Shown here piece after piece: positions 56,828-64,000 of a stretch of 64,000 bases of DNA. The DNA comes from Clostridium tertium. Lineage in GTDB: Bacteria > Bacillota > Clostridia > Clostridiales > Clostridiaceae. Location of the stretch: assembly GCF_017873245.1 (NCBI RefSeq), contig NZ_JAGGJY010000001.1, positions 586,362 through 650,361 of the forward strand. The letters run 5' to 3'. The position numbers and the translations under genes were made by a program. Within the stretch, counting starts at the first letter, position 1. Every line of letters begins with the position of its first letter. The notes beneath the pieces are model-generated. The model did no database searches. It saw only the letters and a list, made by a program, of their open reading frames with translations, and had not been told where the DNA came from.

Positions 56828-57748
56828 ATGATATATACACTAACGACTAATCCAGCAATTGATATGAATTATAGAGCAGAAAGTTATGAACCATTTAAAG
56901 TTAATAGAACAACTAATATAGAATACTCTCCAAATGGTAAAGGAGTAAATGTATCACTTGTATTAAATCATTATGGAGTAGAAAGTAAGGTATTAGGCTT
57001 TTTTGGGGGATTTACAGGTAAATTTATAGTAGATGAACTTCAAAAAATGGACATACAAGTTGAGTCCTTTTGGATTGATGAACCAACTAGAATAAATGTA
57101 TTTATAGATACCAAAGATAAAAAGGAATTTAAATATGTAAACAAGGGCCCCTTTGTTCCTATAGAAGCACAAAAGAATTTATTAAACTATATAGAAAAGT
57201 CTGAGGATTGTAGTTATTTAATTATAAGTGGAAGCTTGCCTCAAAGTATGGATGAACAGTACTATGATGAATTATTAGAAATATGTAATAAAAGAAGCAT
57301 AAATATAATTTTAGATATAAGTTCTAAAAAATTAAAGGATTTATTAAAATATAAACCTTTATTAATTAAACCAAATGATGAGGAAATTAAAGAAATTTTT
57401 GGACTAGATATAAATAATGAAAAAGATGTTGTAAATATATTAAAGTATTTAAAAAAGGAGGGAGCACAAAATATTCTTTTAACTTTAGGAGAAAAAGGTA
57501 TGTATTTTTATAATGGAAATAAGATATATTATTGCAACGCACCTAATGTAAACCTTTTAAGTTCTGCTTGTTCGGGTGATTCTGCTTTGGCAGCATTTTT
57601 AAGTGAATGGTTAAAAGAAAATGACATTGAATATGCATTAAAAAAATCATCAGCAACAGGTGGGAATGTAGCTGAGTCAAGAGGTATTGGAACTTTAAAT
57701 AAAGTTGATAATTATATAAAAAATTTGGATGTTAGGGAGGTATTTTAA
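56828..57748 (+). CDS. PfkB family sugar-phosphate kinase (1-phosphofructokinase/tagatose-6-phosphate kinase group)
   Basis: 306 residues. The start YTLTTNPAIDMNYRAE, NGKGVNVSLVLNHYG and the ATP/catalytic motif SACSGDSALAAF (about 257-268, holding the catalytic Asp in SGDS) place it in the HxlB-like LacC/FruK branch of the ribokinase superfamily. The usual GAGDS is replaced by CSGDS, a known variant. It should phosphorylate the ketose phosphate delivered by the PTS to the bisphosphate cleaved by the preceding aldolase. The next gene starts at the base following its stop codon. Confidence 0.92.
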   Translation: MIYTLTTNPAIDMNYRAESYEPFKVNRTTNIEYSPNGKGVNVSLVLNHYGVESKVLGFFGGFTGKFIVDELQKMDIQVESFWIDEPTRINVFIDTKDKKEFKYVNKGPFVPIEAQKNLLNYIEKSEDCSYLIISGSLPQSMDEQYYDELLEICNKRSINIILDISSKKLKDLLKYKPLLIKPNDEEIKEIFGLDINNEKDVVNILKYLKKEGAQNILLTLGEKGMYFYNGNKIYYCNAPNVNLLSSACSGDSALAAFLSEWLKENDIEYALKKSSATGGNVAESRGIGTLNKVDNYIKNLDVREVF

Positions 57749-59158
57749 ATGAAAAAAATTATTGCTGTTACAGGTTGCCCAACAGGTATTGCACATACTT
57801 TTATGGCAGAAGAATCATTAAAAAAAGCCGCTAAAGAAATGGGGATTGAAATTAAAGTTGAAACTAATGGAGCTATTGGTGTAGAAAATGAATTAACAGA
57901 AAAAGATATAAAAGAAGCAGATGGAGTTATAATAGCATCAGATAAAGATGCCAGGGCAGATAGATTTATTGGCAAACCAATTATAGAAACTTCTGTTCAA
58001 GATGGTATACGTAAACCAAAAGAACTTATTCAAGCAATATTAGATGGAAAAGCTCAAATTAAAAAATCAACAACACAAAGAAATGAAAATACTAATGAAA
58101 AAACAGAAAAGAAAAATGAAGTTATAGGAAAAGAGTCATTTGGTAGAAGTATATATAAGCACTTGATGAATGGTGTTTCACATATGTTACCATTTGTTGT
58201 TGCAGGTGGTGTGTTAATAGCAGTATCTTTTTTATGGGGAATATACTCAGCAGATCCAGCCTCAGATCAATATAATAAAATTGCTGCTATGCTTAAGGGG
58301 ATAGGTGGAACAGCATTTTCAATGATAGTACCAATATTTACAGCTTTCATTGCATCATCAATTGCAGGTAGATCAGGAATGGTTGCAGGGTTTGTTGGTG
58401 GATTAATAGCAGATGCAACAGGAGCAGGTTTTATAGGAGGAATAATCGCAGGATTCTTTGCAGGATATTTAATGCTAGGATTAATTAAAATGTTAGCAGG
58501 ACTACCAAGACAATTTGAAGGACTAAAATCAATCTTTTTATTACCTATACTTGGAATACTTGCAACAGGAATATTAATGACATTACTAGGAGAACCTGTA
58601 TCATATATAAATAATTCAGTAATGGATTGGCTTGCATCATTAGAATCAGCAAATCCAATACTTTTAGGATTAGTAATAGGATGTATGTCAGCATTCGACT
58701 TTGGAGGACCAGTTAATAAAGCAGCATACATTACAGGAACAATGCTTTTATCACAAGGAAATTATTATTTCATGGCTGGAGTTTCAGCAGCATGTATAAC
58801 ACCACCTTTAGTAATAGCATTAGCAACAACAATATTTAAAAAACAATTTAATGAAGAAGATAGAGCAGCAGGATTAGTTAACTATATTTTAGGATTTACC
58901 CATATAACAGAAGGAGCAATACCATTTGCTGCTAAAGACCCACTAAGAGTAATTCCTATATTAATGATAGGATCATCTATATCATCTATATTGACTTATT
59001 TAATGAAAGTTCAAGTGCCTGCACCTCATGGTGGATTCTTAATACTTCCAATCGTTGAAAAACCATTCATTTGGGTAGGATGCATATTAATTGGATCATT
59101 AGTTGGAGCTATTTTATACGGATTATATAAAACAAATTTAAATAAAAAAGCAGCTTAA
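57749..59158 (+). CDS. PTS fructose-type EIIBC component
   Basis: 469 residues. The EIIB domain (1-100) has the phosphocysteine Cys10 in AVTGCPTGIAHT. A charged linker (about 105-130) leads to the EIIC domain (about 130-465), with nine or ten membrane segments and the FDFGGPVNKAAYITG and HITEGAIPFAAKDP motifs of the fructose/mannitol class. No EIIA is fused; it is encoded by the next gene. It imports and phosphorylates a fructose-like sugar. Confidence 0.94.
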   Translation: MKKIIAVTGCPTGIAHTFMAEESLKKAAKEMGIEIKVETNGAIGVENELTEKDIKEADGVIIASDKDARADRFIGKPIIETSVQDGIRKPKELIQAILDGKAQIKKSTTQRNENTNEKTEKKNEVIGKESFGRSIYKHLMNGVSHMLPFVVAGGVLIAVSFLWGIYSADPASDQYNKIAAMLKGIGGTAFSMIVPIFTAFIASSIAGRSGMVAGFVGGLIADATGAGFIGGIIAGFFAGYLMLGLIKMLAGLPRQFEGLKSIFLLPILGILATGILMTLLGEPVSYINNSVMDWLASLESANPILLGLVIGCMSAFDFGGPVNKAAYITGTMLLSQGNYYFMAGVSAACITPPLVIALATTIFKKQFNEEDRAAGLVNYILGFTHITEGAIPFAAKDPLRVIPILMIGSSISSILTYLMKVQVPAPHGGFLILPIVEKPFIWVGCILIGSLVGAILYGLYKTNLNKKAA

Positions 59159-59185
59159 TTAAATACACATTAAGAGGAGATAATT

Positions 59186-59626
59186 ATGGAATTAAAAGAC
59201 TTAATCAAAGAAAGTACAATAAAATTACAACTTGATGCTAAAGATAAAAATTCAGTTTTAGATGAAATGATTAAATTATTAGTTGATGATAATGTAGTAA
59301 CTGATAAAAATAAATTTAAAAAAGACATTTTAGCAAGAGAAGAATTAAGTAATACAGGAATTGGTTTTGAAATAGCAATTCCACATGCAAAATCAAAAGC
59401 TGTAAAAGAAGCAAGAATAGCTATAGGGATAACTAATAATGGAATAGATTACGGATCAATAGATGGACAAGATATAAAGATGATATTTATGATTGCAGTT
59501 AGCGAAGACCAAAGCGATTTGCATTTAAAAGCTTTAGCTAACCTATCAAGAAAATTAATGCATGATGAATTTAGAGAAAGCATTTTAAATGCGAAAACTA
59601 AGAAAGAAATAATAGATATGTTATAA
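59186..59626 (+). CDS. PTS fructose-type EIIA component
   Basis: 146 residues, a single EIIA-Fru/Ntr fold domain. The phosphohistidine is His66 in IAIPHAKSKAV, preceded by GIGFE. It passes phosphate from HPr to the EIIBC encoded 27 bases upstream and ends the operon. AGAGGAG precedes the start. Confidence 0.94.
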   Translation: MELKDLIKESTIKLQLDAKDKNSVLDEMIKLLVDDNVVTDKNKFKKDILAREELSNTGIGFEIAIPHAKSKAVKEARIAIGITNNGIDYGSIDGQDIKMIFMIAVSEDQSDLHLKALANLSRKLMHDEFRESILNAKTKKEIIDML

Positions 59627-59710
59627 AAATTAAAATAAGAAGGCTTAAAGTAAATTAAAAGTTTAATTGGAAGTCAAAATATAAAAAGTTTTGTAATAGA
59701 AGAATATATT

Positions 59711-59756
59711 TGAAAAGAACATGTTCTCTTTTTTAGGAGTGGATATGTTCTTTTTT
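59711..59756 (+). terminator. Terminator of the aldolase-PTS operon
   Basis: AAAAGAACAT (59713-59722) pairs with ATGTTCTTTT (59745-59754), with a short inner AGAACATGTTCT palindrome in the left part, followed by T residues. The gap 59757-59899 is AT-rich with nothing else seen. Confidence 0.75.
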
Positions 59757-59899
59757 ATGTATTTTAAATTAAAACTATATTTATTAATAAAGATAAAATA
59801 TGGTAAAATAATTATTATAAAATAATAAAAAGGCCAAAGAAAATTGACAATAAAAATATTTTAAAGTCCTATGTTGAAAATTAATTATAAGAGGGAAAA

Positions 59900-60211
59900 A
59901 TGATGAGAATATACAATAAATTAGTTAGAGATAGAATACCAGAAATAATAACGGCAGATGGTAAAGTATGTGAAATAGCAATAGTTAGTGGAATAGAAAA
60001 GCAAGATCTTTTAGAAAAGAAACTTCTAGAAGAAGTAAATGAATATTTAGAAGATAGAAACCTAGAAGAGCTTGCAGATATTATGGAAGTGCTATTTGGG
60101 CTTGCAAATGAACTAGGATATAGTGAAGAAGATTTAATAAAGAAAAGAAATGAAAAACTAGAAAAGCGTGGTGGATTTAAAGAAGGAATAGTATTGAAAG
60201 TCGTGAAATAA
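59900..60211 (+). CDS. MazG/PRA-PH-like nucleoside triphosphate pyrophosphohydrolase
   Basis: 103 residues, an all-alpha NTP pyrophosphatase. YNKLVRDRIPEII at the start, the KLLEEVNEYLEDRNLEELADIMEVL metal-binding helices (E-x-x-E ... E-x-x-D) and the KRNEKLEKRGGF end define the phosphoribosyl-ATP pyrophosphohydrolase-like subgroup common in Firmicutes and phages. These small stand-alone forms hydrolyse nucleotide triphosphates and are proposed housekeepers of nucleotide pools. The start could be 59900 or the adjacent ATG at 59903; GAGGG precedes both. It precedes the Mrr gene by 63 bases. Confidence 0.9.
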   Translation: MMRIYNKLVRDRIPEIITADGKVCEIAIVSGIEKQDLLEKKLLEEVNEYLEDRNLEELADIMEVLFGLANELGYSEEDLIKKRNEKLEKRGGFKEGIVLKVVK

Positions 60212-60274
60212 ATTTCTACTTAAAGGTACAAAAATAAATTAATGACTATTTTCAAAATATATGGAGGTATAAAA

Positions 60275-61180
60275 ATGGGATTACCAAAATACTATGAAAT
60301 GCACAAACCCTTTTTAGAATACTTAAAAGATGGCAAATTACATACTTTAAAAGAATTAAAGCAATTTATAAGTAAATATTTCAATTTAACAGAAGAAGAA
60401 CTTTTAGAGTTACTTCCTAGCGGAAGGCAAACAGTATTTATTAATCGTATTGGATGGGCAAGAACTTATTTAAAGAAATCTGGTTTAATTGATAGTCCTG
60501 CAAGAGCTTCATTTATTATTACTAATGATGGATTAGAAGTTCTTAAAGATAATCCAGATGTTATTGATAGTAATTACTTAATGAAGTTCGAGAGTTTCAG
60601 AGAGTTTCAAGGTGTATTTATAGATACAAAAAATAATAATGAGACATCAAATGATATTAACAATACACCTGATGATACTTTTGAAGATTCATTTAGAAAA
60701 ATTAATAAAAGCTTAGCAGAAGATCTTCTTGCAGAAGTAATAAAACTTTCGCCAACAGCATTTGAACAAATGGTTATTGATTTACTTTCAAAAATGGGAT
60801 ATGGTTCCTTTGAAAATGCTAGGAAGACAACTGCTACTACTGGAGATGAAGGTATTGATGGTATTATAATGGAAGACAAACTTGGATTTAATTTAATTTA
60901 TATTCAAGCAAAGAAATGGGAGTTGAATAGCAAAGTAGGGAGACCAGATGTACAAAGTTTTGTTGGTGCCATATCTGGTAAAGGTGGAAAAGGTCTATTT
61001 GTTACAACTGCAAAATTTTCAAAACAAGCTATTGAGTATGCGAAAAATCAGCATATTATACTAATAGATGGCGAGAAATTATCAAATCTCATGATTGAAC
61101 ATAATTTTGGGGTTACAGTAAAAAAAGTTTTTGAAATTAAAGCAATTGACACCGATGTGTTTAATGAATATTTAGAGTAA
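60275..61180 (+). CDS. mrr: Mrr family type IV restriction endonuclease
   Basis: 301 residues. An N-terminal Mrr_N winged-helix domain (about 5-90; PLLEYL-like start, WARTYLKKSGLIDSPARA) and a charged linker precede the PD-(D/E)XK Mrr catalytic domain (about 155-285). Catalytic residues are Glu164 in AFEQMV, Asp195 in GDEGIDG, and Gln211-x-Lys213 in IYIQAKKW. Mrr enzymes cut DNA carrying foreign methylation and so act against phages and plasmids. The start at 60275 follows TGGAGG by 8 bases. The next gene encodes an HNH endonuclease and may be part of the same defence locus. Confidence 0.94.
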   Translation: MGLPKYYEMHKPFLEYLKDGKLHTLKELKQFISKYFNLTEEELLELLPSGRQTVFINRIGWARTYLKKSGLIDSPARASFIITNDGLEVLKDNPDVIDSNYLMKFESFREFQGVFIDTKNNNETSNDINNTPDDTFEDSFRKINKSLAEDLLAEVIKLSPTAFEQMVIDLLSKMGYGSFENARKTTATTGDEGIDGIIMEDKLGFNLIYIQAKKWELNSKVGRPDVQSFVGAISGKGGKGLFVTTAKFSKQAIEYAKNQHIILIDGEKLSNLMIEHNFGVTVKKVFEIKAIDTDVFNEYLE

Positions 61181-61281
61181 TAAGCTTTTAGTAATATACA
61201 ATTATTATGAAGCAAAAAATGATATTAAATTTAATTAAGATACTATAGTTAATCTCTAATATCATTATTAATTTATCTAAC

Positions 61282-61322
61282 TAGCGAGTTTTAATATTAC
61301 AACGTAGCGAGTTTTAATATTA
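61282..61322 (+). repeat. Two-copy 18-base direct repeat upstream of the HNH gene
   Basis: TAGCGAGTTTTAATATTA occurs at 61282-61299 and again at 61305-61322, separated by 5 bases (about two helical turns start to start). It lies 28 bases before the HNH gene start. It may be a regulator's tandem binding site or the trace of a short duplication. Confidence 0.85.
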
Positions 61323-61349
61323 AAACAGATTTAAATGGAGATAGAATTT

Positions 61350-62546
61350 ATGTATATAAATAAAGTACAACATGAATTAAATAAAGATACTCATATAGAA
61401 GAAAAAGGTATCATTTTAAATAGTAATGAAATGATTTTATATAATTTACCTAGTTCTAGTAATGTAGATACAAAAATATTTGCTAGGTTATTAGAAGATA
61501 GTAGAGTAGTTGCAAGCTATAAAATGTATTGGCTTTTAGGTATTTTAGAAGAAGTGAATTTAGGTAATATTGAAATAACCTTTAAAAGATTAGTTGCACG
61601 AATGTTAACAGCAGCATGGTACCCGACTTTGCAATATAAACTATATTTTGGACAATTTGATAATTTAGTAAAATCAATAAATTACATATCAAGTATATAC
61701 AGTGTGCCTACTAATATTAATAATAATGAATTATTAGAATTTATTTGTAGTCTTGATGATAATATATTAAATAAGCAAATGAAGGATTTAACAAACAATG
61801 TTCCATATATGCTTTTAACTCCTTTTTTTGATGATAAAATAAAAGGAACTTCTAGCTCAAAAAGAGTTAGAAAAATAATAGAATTATCTTTAAGTGAGTC
61901 AGGTGTTTTATATAAGATAATTAAAGATAGCAATAATATAGTTATGGATGAAGATTGGGCAATCTATATGAAAAGTAATTATAAGGTAATAAAATCTTGG
62001 ATATATTATAAGTTAAGTTGTTTCTTACAAAAAAGAAATCCAAATGTACCAGCAATTATATTCAAATTAGATCCACCTATATGCAGAAATTTATCTAAAG
62101 CAACAAGAATATGGACAAGTATTATTGCAGATAGAAATGTTAAAGACATTTATACAGGAAGAGAGTTTTCGCAGGAAAATTATGATGAACTAGGAGTTTT
62201 GAGTATAGATCACTTTATTCCTTGGAGCTTTGTAATGCATGATGGGATGTGGAACTTAGTACCTACCTTTAAAAATATAAATAGTAGTAAAAGTGATAAA
62301 CTTTTAAGATACGAAAATTATATAGATGATTTTTGTGATATACAGTATGAAGCATTTTCTTTTATGTGTGATAACAATAAGAAAAAGGATTTAGAGCCGT
62401 ACGTAGATATTTTGAGGTTAGAAAATCCATTAGATTTTTATAAATATAAAGGAAAAGAAGGTTTTTCAGAAAAACTAAAACTAAGTATAGCTCCAATATA
62501 TCAAATAGCTGTAAATCAGGGGTTTAGCGTTATTGATAAGTTATAG
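61350..62546 (+). CDS. HNH endonuclease domain protein
   Basis: 398 residues. About the first 270 residues are helical and match no domain I know (KMYWLLGILEEVNLG, TFKRLVARMLTAAWYP). The HNH fold is at about 270-325: TGREFSQENYDELGVLSIDHFIPWS holds the first histidine pair region, and MWNLVPTFKNINSSKSDKL holds the asparagines and lysine typical of HNH nucleases. The start at 61350 is supported by GGAGA 8 bases upstream. It follows the Mrr gene in the same direction with 169 bases between, which include a direct repeat. A restriction or mobile-element nuclease is likely. Confidence 0.88.
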   Translation: MYINKVQHELNKDTHIEEKGIILNSNEMILYNLPSSSNVDTKIFARLLEDSRVVASYKMYWLLGILEEVNLGNIEITFKRLVARMLTAAWYPTLQYKLYFGQFDNLVKSINYISSIYSVPTNINNNELLEFICSLDDNILNKQMKDLTNNVPYMLLTPFFDDKIKGTSSSKRVRKIIELSLSESGVLYKIIKDSNNIVMDEDWAIYMKSNYKVIKSWIYYKLSCFLQKRNPNVPAIIFKLDPPICRNLSKATRIWTSIIADRNVKDIYTGREFSQENYDELGVLSIDHFIPWSFVMHDGMWNLVPTFKNINSSKSDKLLRYENYIDDFCDIQYEAFSFMCDNNKKKDLEPYVDILRLENPLDFYKYKGKEGFSEKLKLSIAPIYQIAVNQGFSVIDKL

Positions 62547-62765
62547 ATTATAAGATTAATATAAAATAAGAATCAAATAATAATACAAGTTAATACATAT
62601 TAATATATATTTTTAATAATCTAACTCGAAAACAAGTTAACTATTAAAGACTTAAGTGAAATATGCAATTTTTTGGGTATTAATTTAAAGATATAAAGTG
62701 AGTAAAAAATTATATATAATTATTTATATCTAAATAACACTGTATTTAAAGACTTAATATAAAAA

Positions 62766-62799
62766 GTTGTATCAGATATTCCAATTAATCTGATACAAC
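62766..62799 (-). terminator. Rho-independent terminator of the antirepressor gene
   Basis: A perfect 12-bp stem (62766-62777 with 62788-62799, GTTGTATCAGAT) with, on the minus strand, a following T run (AAAAA on the plus strand at 62761-62765). The gap 62547-62760 shows nothing else. Confidence 0.88.
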
Positions 62800-62804
62800 T
62801 CCCT

Positions 62805-63548
62805 CTATTTCTCAATCAAAGGAACAACCCCAAGCTTTTCCTTCAACAATTTATATATAAAAACTCGTCCTTTTTCAGTCCAATGAGTTACTATTGTATA
62901 TTTCCCATCCGAGATATTTAATATTTTAGAACTTGTATATCCTTGTGGTGCATATTCTTGATATAAAACCCATTTATCTGAAATTCTGTATTGCACTCTT
63001 AAGGAATTAAGTATCTTATTCATTTGAACTCCAGACATTCCATAGTCCTTTGCAATAATTGTTATAGGCATTAATAACTTACTATTTAGAACTTTATCAT
63101 GGTAATTTACCTTTCCTTTAGATTCTTCAAGCTTAAACATTAATTGTTGTCTTTCTTCTTTTAATTCAGCAAGCAACTTTTCTAAAGTAGTTGGTTCTTT
63201 TAATCCATCTTCTATTACTTTATCTGTAGCATAAATTCCCTGAGATCTTATTGATGGAAGTATTTCATCAAAAACCCAGCTTTCAAATTTTTCAGCATAA
63301 GGTAATTTAGAATGAACAATAAGTCTAAATAAATCACCTTCTGGTATGAAACTAACATCTTGATTACCGCCTATTGTAGCAATTTTATATTTGATAGAAT
63401 GTTTACAATGTCTATTCAAAGCTGCTCGTGCATTTGAATATCCAAGCATTGATGCACATTGAACAGCTTGAAAATAATCCTTTCCATCAAGCTCTAGTAT
63501 ATTCATTTCTCCAAAGGTGTCATTTTTGAAAATTTCCATTTTCTCCAT
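62805..63548 (-). CDS. Phage antirepressor (Bro-N/KilAC type)
   Basis: 247 residues. The N-terminal Bro-N domain (about 5-100; YFQAVQCASMLGYSNARAALNRHC and LIVHSKLPYAEKFESWVFDEILPSIR) and the C-terminal ANT/KilAC domain (about 150-247; MPITIIAKDYGMSGVQMNKIL, THWTEKGRVFIYKLL) are both complete. In prophages such proteins counter the CI-type repressor and trigger lytic genes. No other phage gene is in the window, so it is an orphan. The start at 63548 is chosen because AGAGAGG lies upstream on the minus strand. Confidence 0.93.
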   Translation of the reverse strand: MEKMEIFKNDTFGEMNILELDGKDYFQAVQCASMLGYSNARAALNRHCKHSIKYKIATIGGNQDVSFIPEGDLFRLIVHSKLPYAEKFESWVFDEILPSIRSQGIYATDKVIEDGLKEPTTLEKLLAELKEERQQLMFKLEESKGKVNYHDKVLNSKLLMPITIIAKDYGMSGVQMNKILNSLRVQYRISDKWVLYQEYAPQGYTSSKILNISDGKYTIVTHWTEKGRVFIYKLLKEKLGVVPLIEK

Positions 63549-63672
63549 ATTTTTAATCCTCTCTTTCATATAAAATTTATTTTTTCAAAGGGGGTCGCGT
63601 TTTGGTCATAACCCTATTATGTAGACAATCGACAAAGGGTCGAGTACAATCTACATAATGGGGTGATTTTTT

Positions 63673-63966
63673 ATGTCAATAAAGCACAAAGCTTATAGTG
63701 CAGAATTTAAAATAAATGCAATTGAAGAATATATAAAAACAGGAAAGAGTCAAAAGAAAATATGTAAGGATTTAAATATAACTAGTACATCAGCATTTGG
63801 AAGATGGGTAATTCAATACAATGAAAAAGGCCCAGATAGCTTTTATGAGAATAAAAAGCCTCGTCGCGAAGCGGTTGAAGGATGTAAAAATGACGAATTA
63901 ACAAGACTAAGAGCGGAGAATGAAGTTTTAAAAAAGTTATTAGAGAAAATAAGGGGGAATGCCTAA
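63673..63966 (+). CDS. IS3 family transposase OrfA
   Basis: 97 residues. A helix-turn-helix domain (YSAEFKINAIEEYIKTGKSQ, KDLNITSTSAFGRWV) and a C-terminal leucine-zipper coiled coil (LTRLRAENEVLKKLLEKI) are typical of IS3 OrfA, which binds the IS ends. GGGGTG precedes the start. Its end overlaps the start of orfB in the -1 frame, as usual for IS3 elements, where a ribosomal frameshift makes the active OrfAB. Confidence 0.93.
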   Translation: MSIKHKAYSAEFKINAIEEYIKTGKSQKKICKDLNITSTSAFGRWVIQYNEKGPDSFYENKKPRREAVEGCKNDELTRLRAENEVLKKLLEKIRGNA

Positions 63967-64000
63967 AGTCTTATAAATTTGAAATTATAAATGAATTTAA
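63960..64000 (+). CDS. IS3 family transposase OrfB, 5' end only (partial)
   Basis: The -1 frame after the orfA end reads CLKSYKFEIINEF, which matches the beginning of IS3 OrfB proteins, the DDE integrase partner. Only 13 codons are visible before the window ends. Expression would depend on frameshifting from orfA, probably in the AAGGGGGAA stretch at 63951-63959. Confidence 0.75.

Larger units (their letters stand above)
63620..64000 (+). mobile_element. IS3 family insertion sequence, left part (runs off the window)
   Basis: A hairpin region (TTATGTAGA at about 63616 paired with TCTACATAA at about 63649, inner CGAC/GTCG) precedes orfA and contains the probable left end TGTAGACAATCGAC. orfA is complete and orfB begins at the right edge. 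The right end is outside the window, so completeness and target duplication cannot be checked. Confidence 0.8.

Noticed and set aside
59713..59754. AGAACATGTTCT palindrome considered as a LexA box
   Set aside because: The half-sites GAAC and GTTC are separated by two bases instead of four, and the sequence is part of a terminator hairpin.
61282..61322. Direct repeat considered as a minimal CRISPR array
   Set aside because: Only two copies with a 5-base gap and no cas genes; spacers of CRISPR size are absent.

Overview
The window is AT-rich (GC clearly below one third), with short intergenic gaps, strong GGAGG-type ribosome binding sites, frequent TTG/GTG starts and many U-tract hairpin terminators. 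Together with the gene content (anaerobic sulfatase maturase, thioredoxin-type arsenate reductase, BglG antitermination, PTS systems, ECF nickel uptake) this points to an anaerobic low-GC Firmicute, most likely Clostridium sensu stricto. I do not claim a species. No rRNA, tRNA or CRISPR array was found.

Layout. 1-7.3 kb: the end of a pRiA4b ORF-3-like gene, uvsE (UV endonuclease), a Cache chemoreceptor, a SulP anion transporter and a secreted GH18 chitinase, mostly single-gene units with their own terminators. 7.6-12.1 kb: a beta-glucoside module (licT-type antiterminator, EIIBCA, GH1 6-phospho-beta-glucosidase) with two RAT elements. 12.2-16.9 kb: an AraC regulator and a GH2 beta-galactosidase, bracketed by two inverted remnants of one IS200/IS605-type element. 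16.9-23 kb: TSUP permease, then AraC regulator, sulfatase, GPH symporter and anaerobic sulfatase-maturing radical SAM enzyme, a likely sulfated-glycan locus. 23.8-26 kb: arsenic resistance with an ArsR-ArsC fusion, Acr3 and a DUF4177 protein. 26.4-34.3 kb: EamA exporter, a two-component system next to an ABC-2 exporter with two permeases, orphan genes and a RibD-type reductase. 34.7-38.6 kb: two small minus-strand genes, then a cluster of two methyltransferases, a SPASM radical SAM protein and a membrane protein. 38.9-40.6 kb: CarD-like regulator and a recA with an unusual C-terminal tail. 40.7-49.1 kb: an FCD-type GntR regulator with visible TGGTnnnACCA operators facing a nickel locus (hypB, an 892-residue iron-sulfur flavoprotein, hypA, a DUF5692-like membrane protein, nikMN, nikQ, nikO) with no hydrogenase or urease in the window. 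49.1-53.6 kb: a decay zone with a broken DUF1904 gene, a nonsense-mutated Rpn nuclease gene near a perfect LexA box, and an intact PadR-DUF1048-DUF1048 module whose ABC exporter is dead. 53.8-59.6 kb: a membrane protein, intact DUF1904, and an RpiR-aldolase-kinase-PTS fructose/tagatose-type operon. 59.9-64 kb: an accessory region with a MazG-like pyrophosphohydrolase, Mrr endonuclease, HNH endonuclease, orphan phage antirepressor and the left part of an IS3 element running off the window.

How it fits together: most of the window is carbohydrate scavenging (chitin, beta-glucosides, beta-galactosides, sulfated sugars, a fructose-type sugar) under local regulators plus likely CcpA sites. The least-explained systems are the nickel/flavoprotein locus, the methyltransferase-radical SAM cluster and the Mrr-HNH pair.
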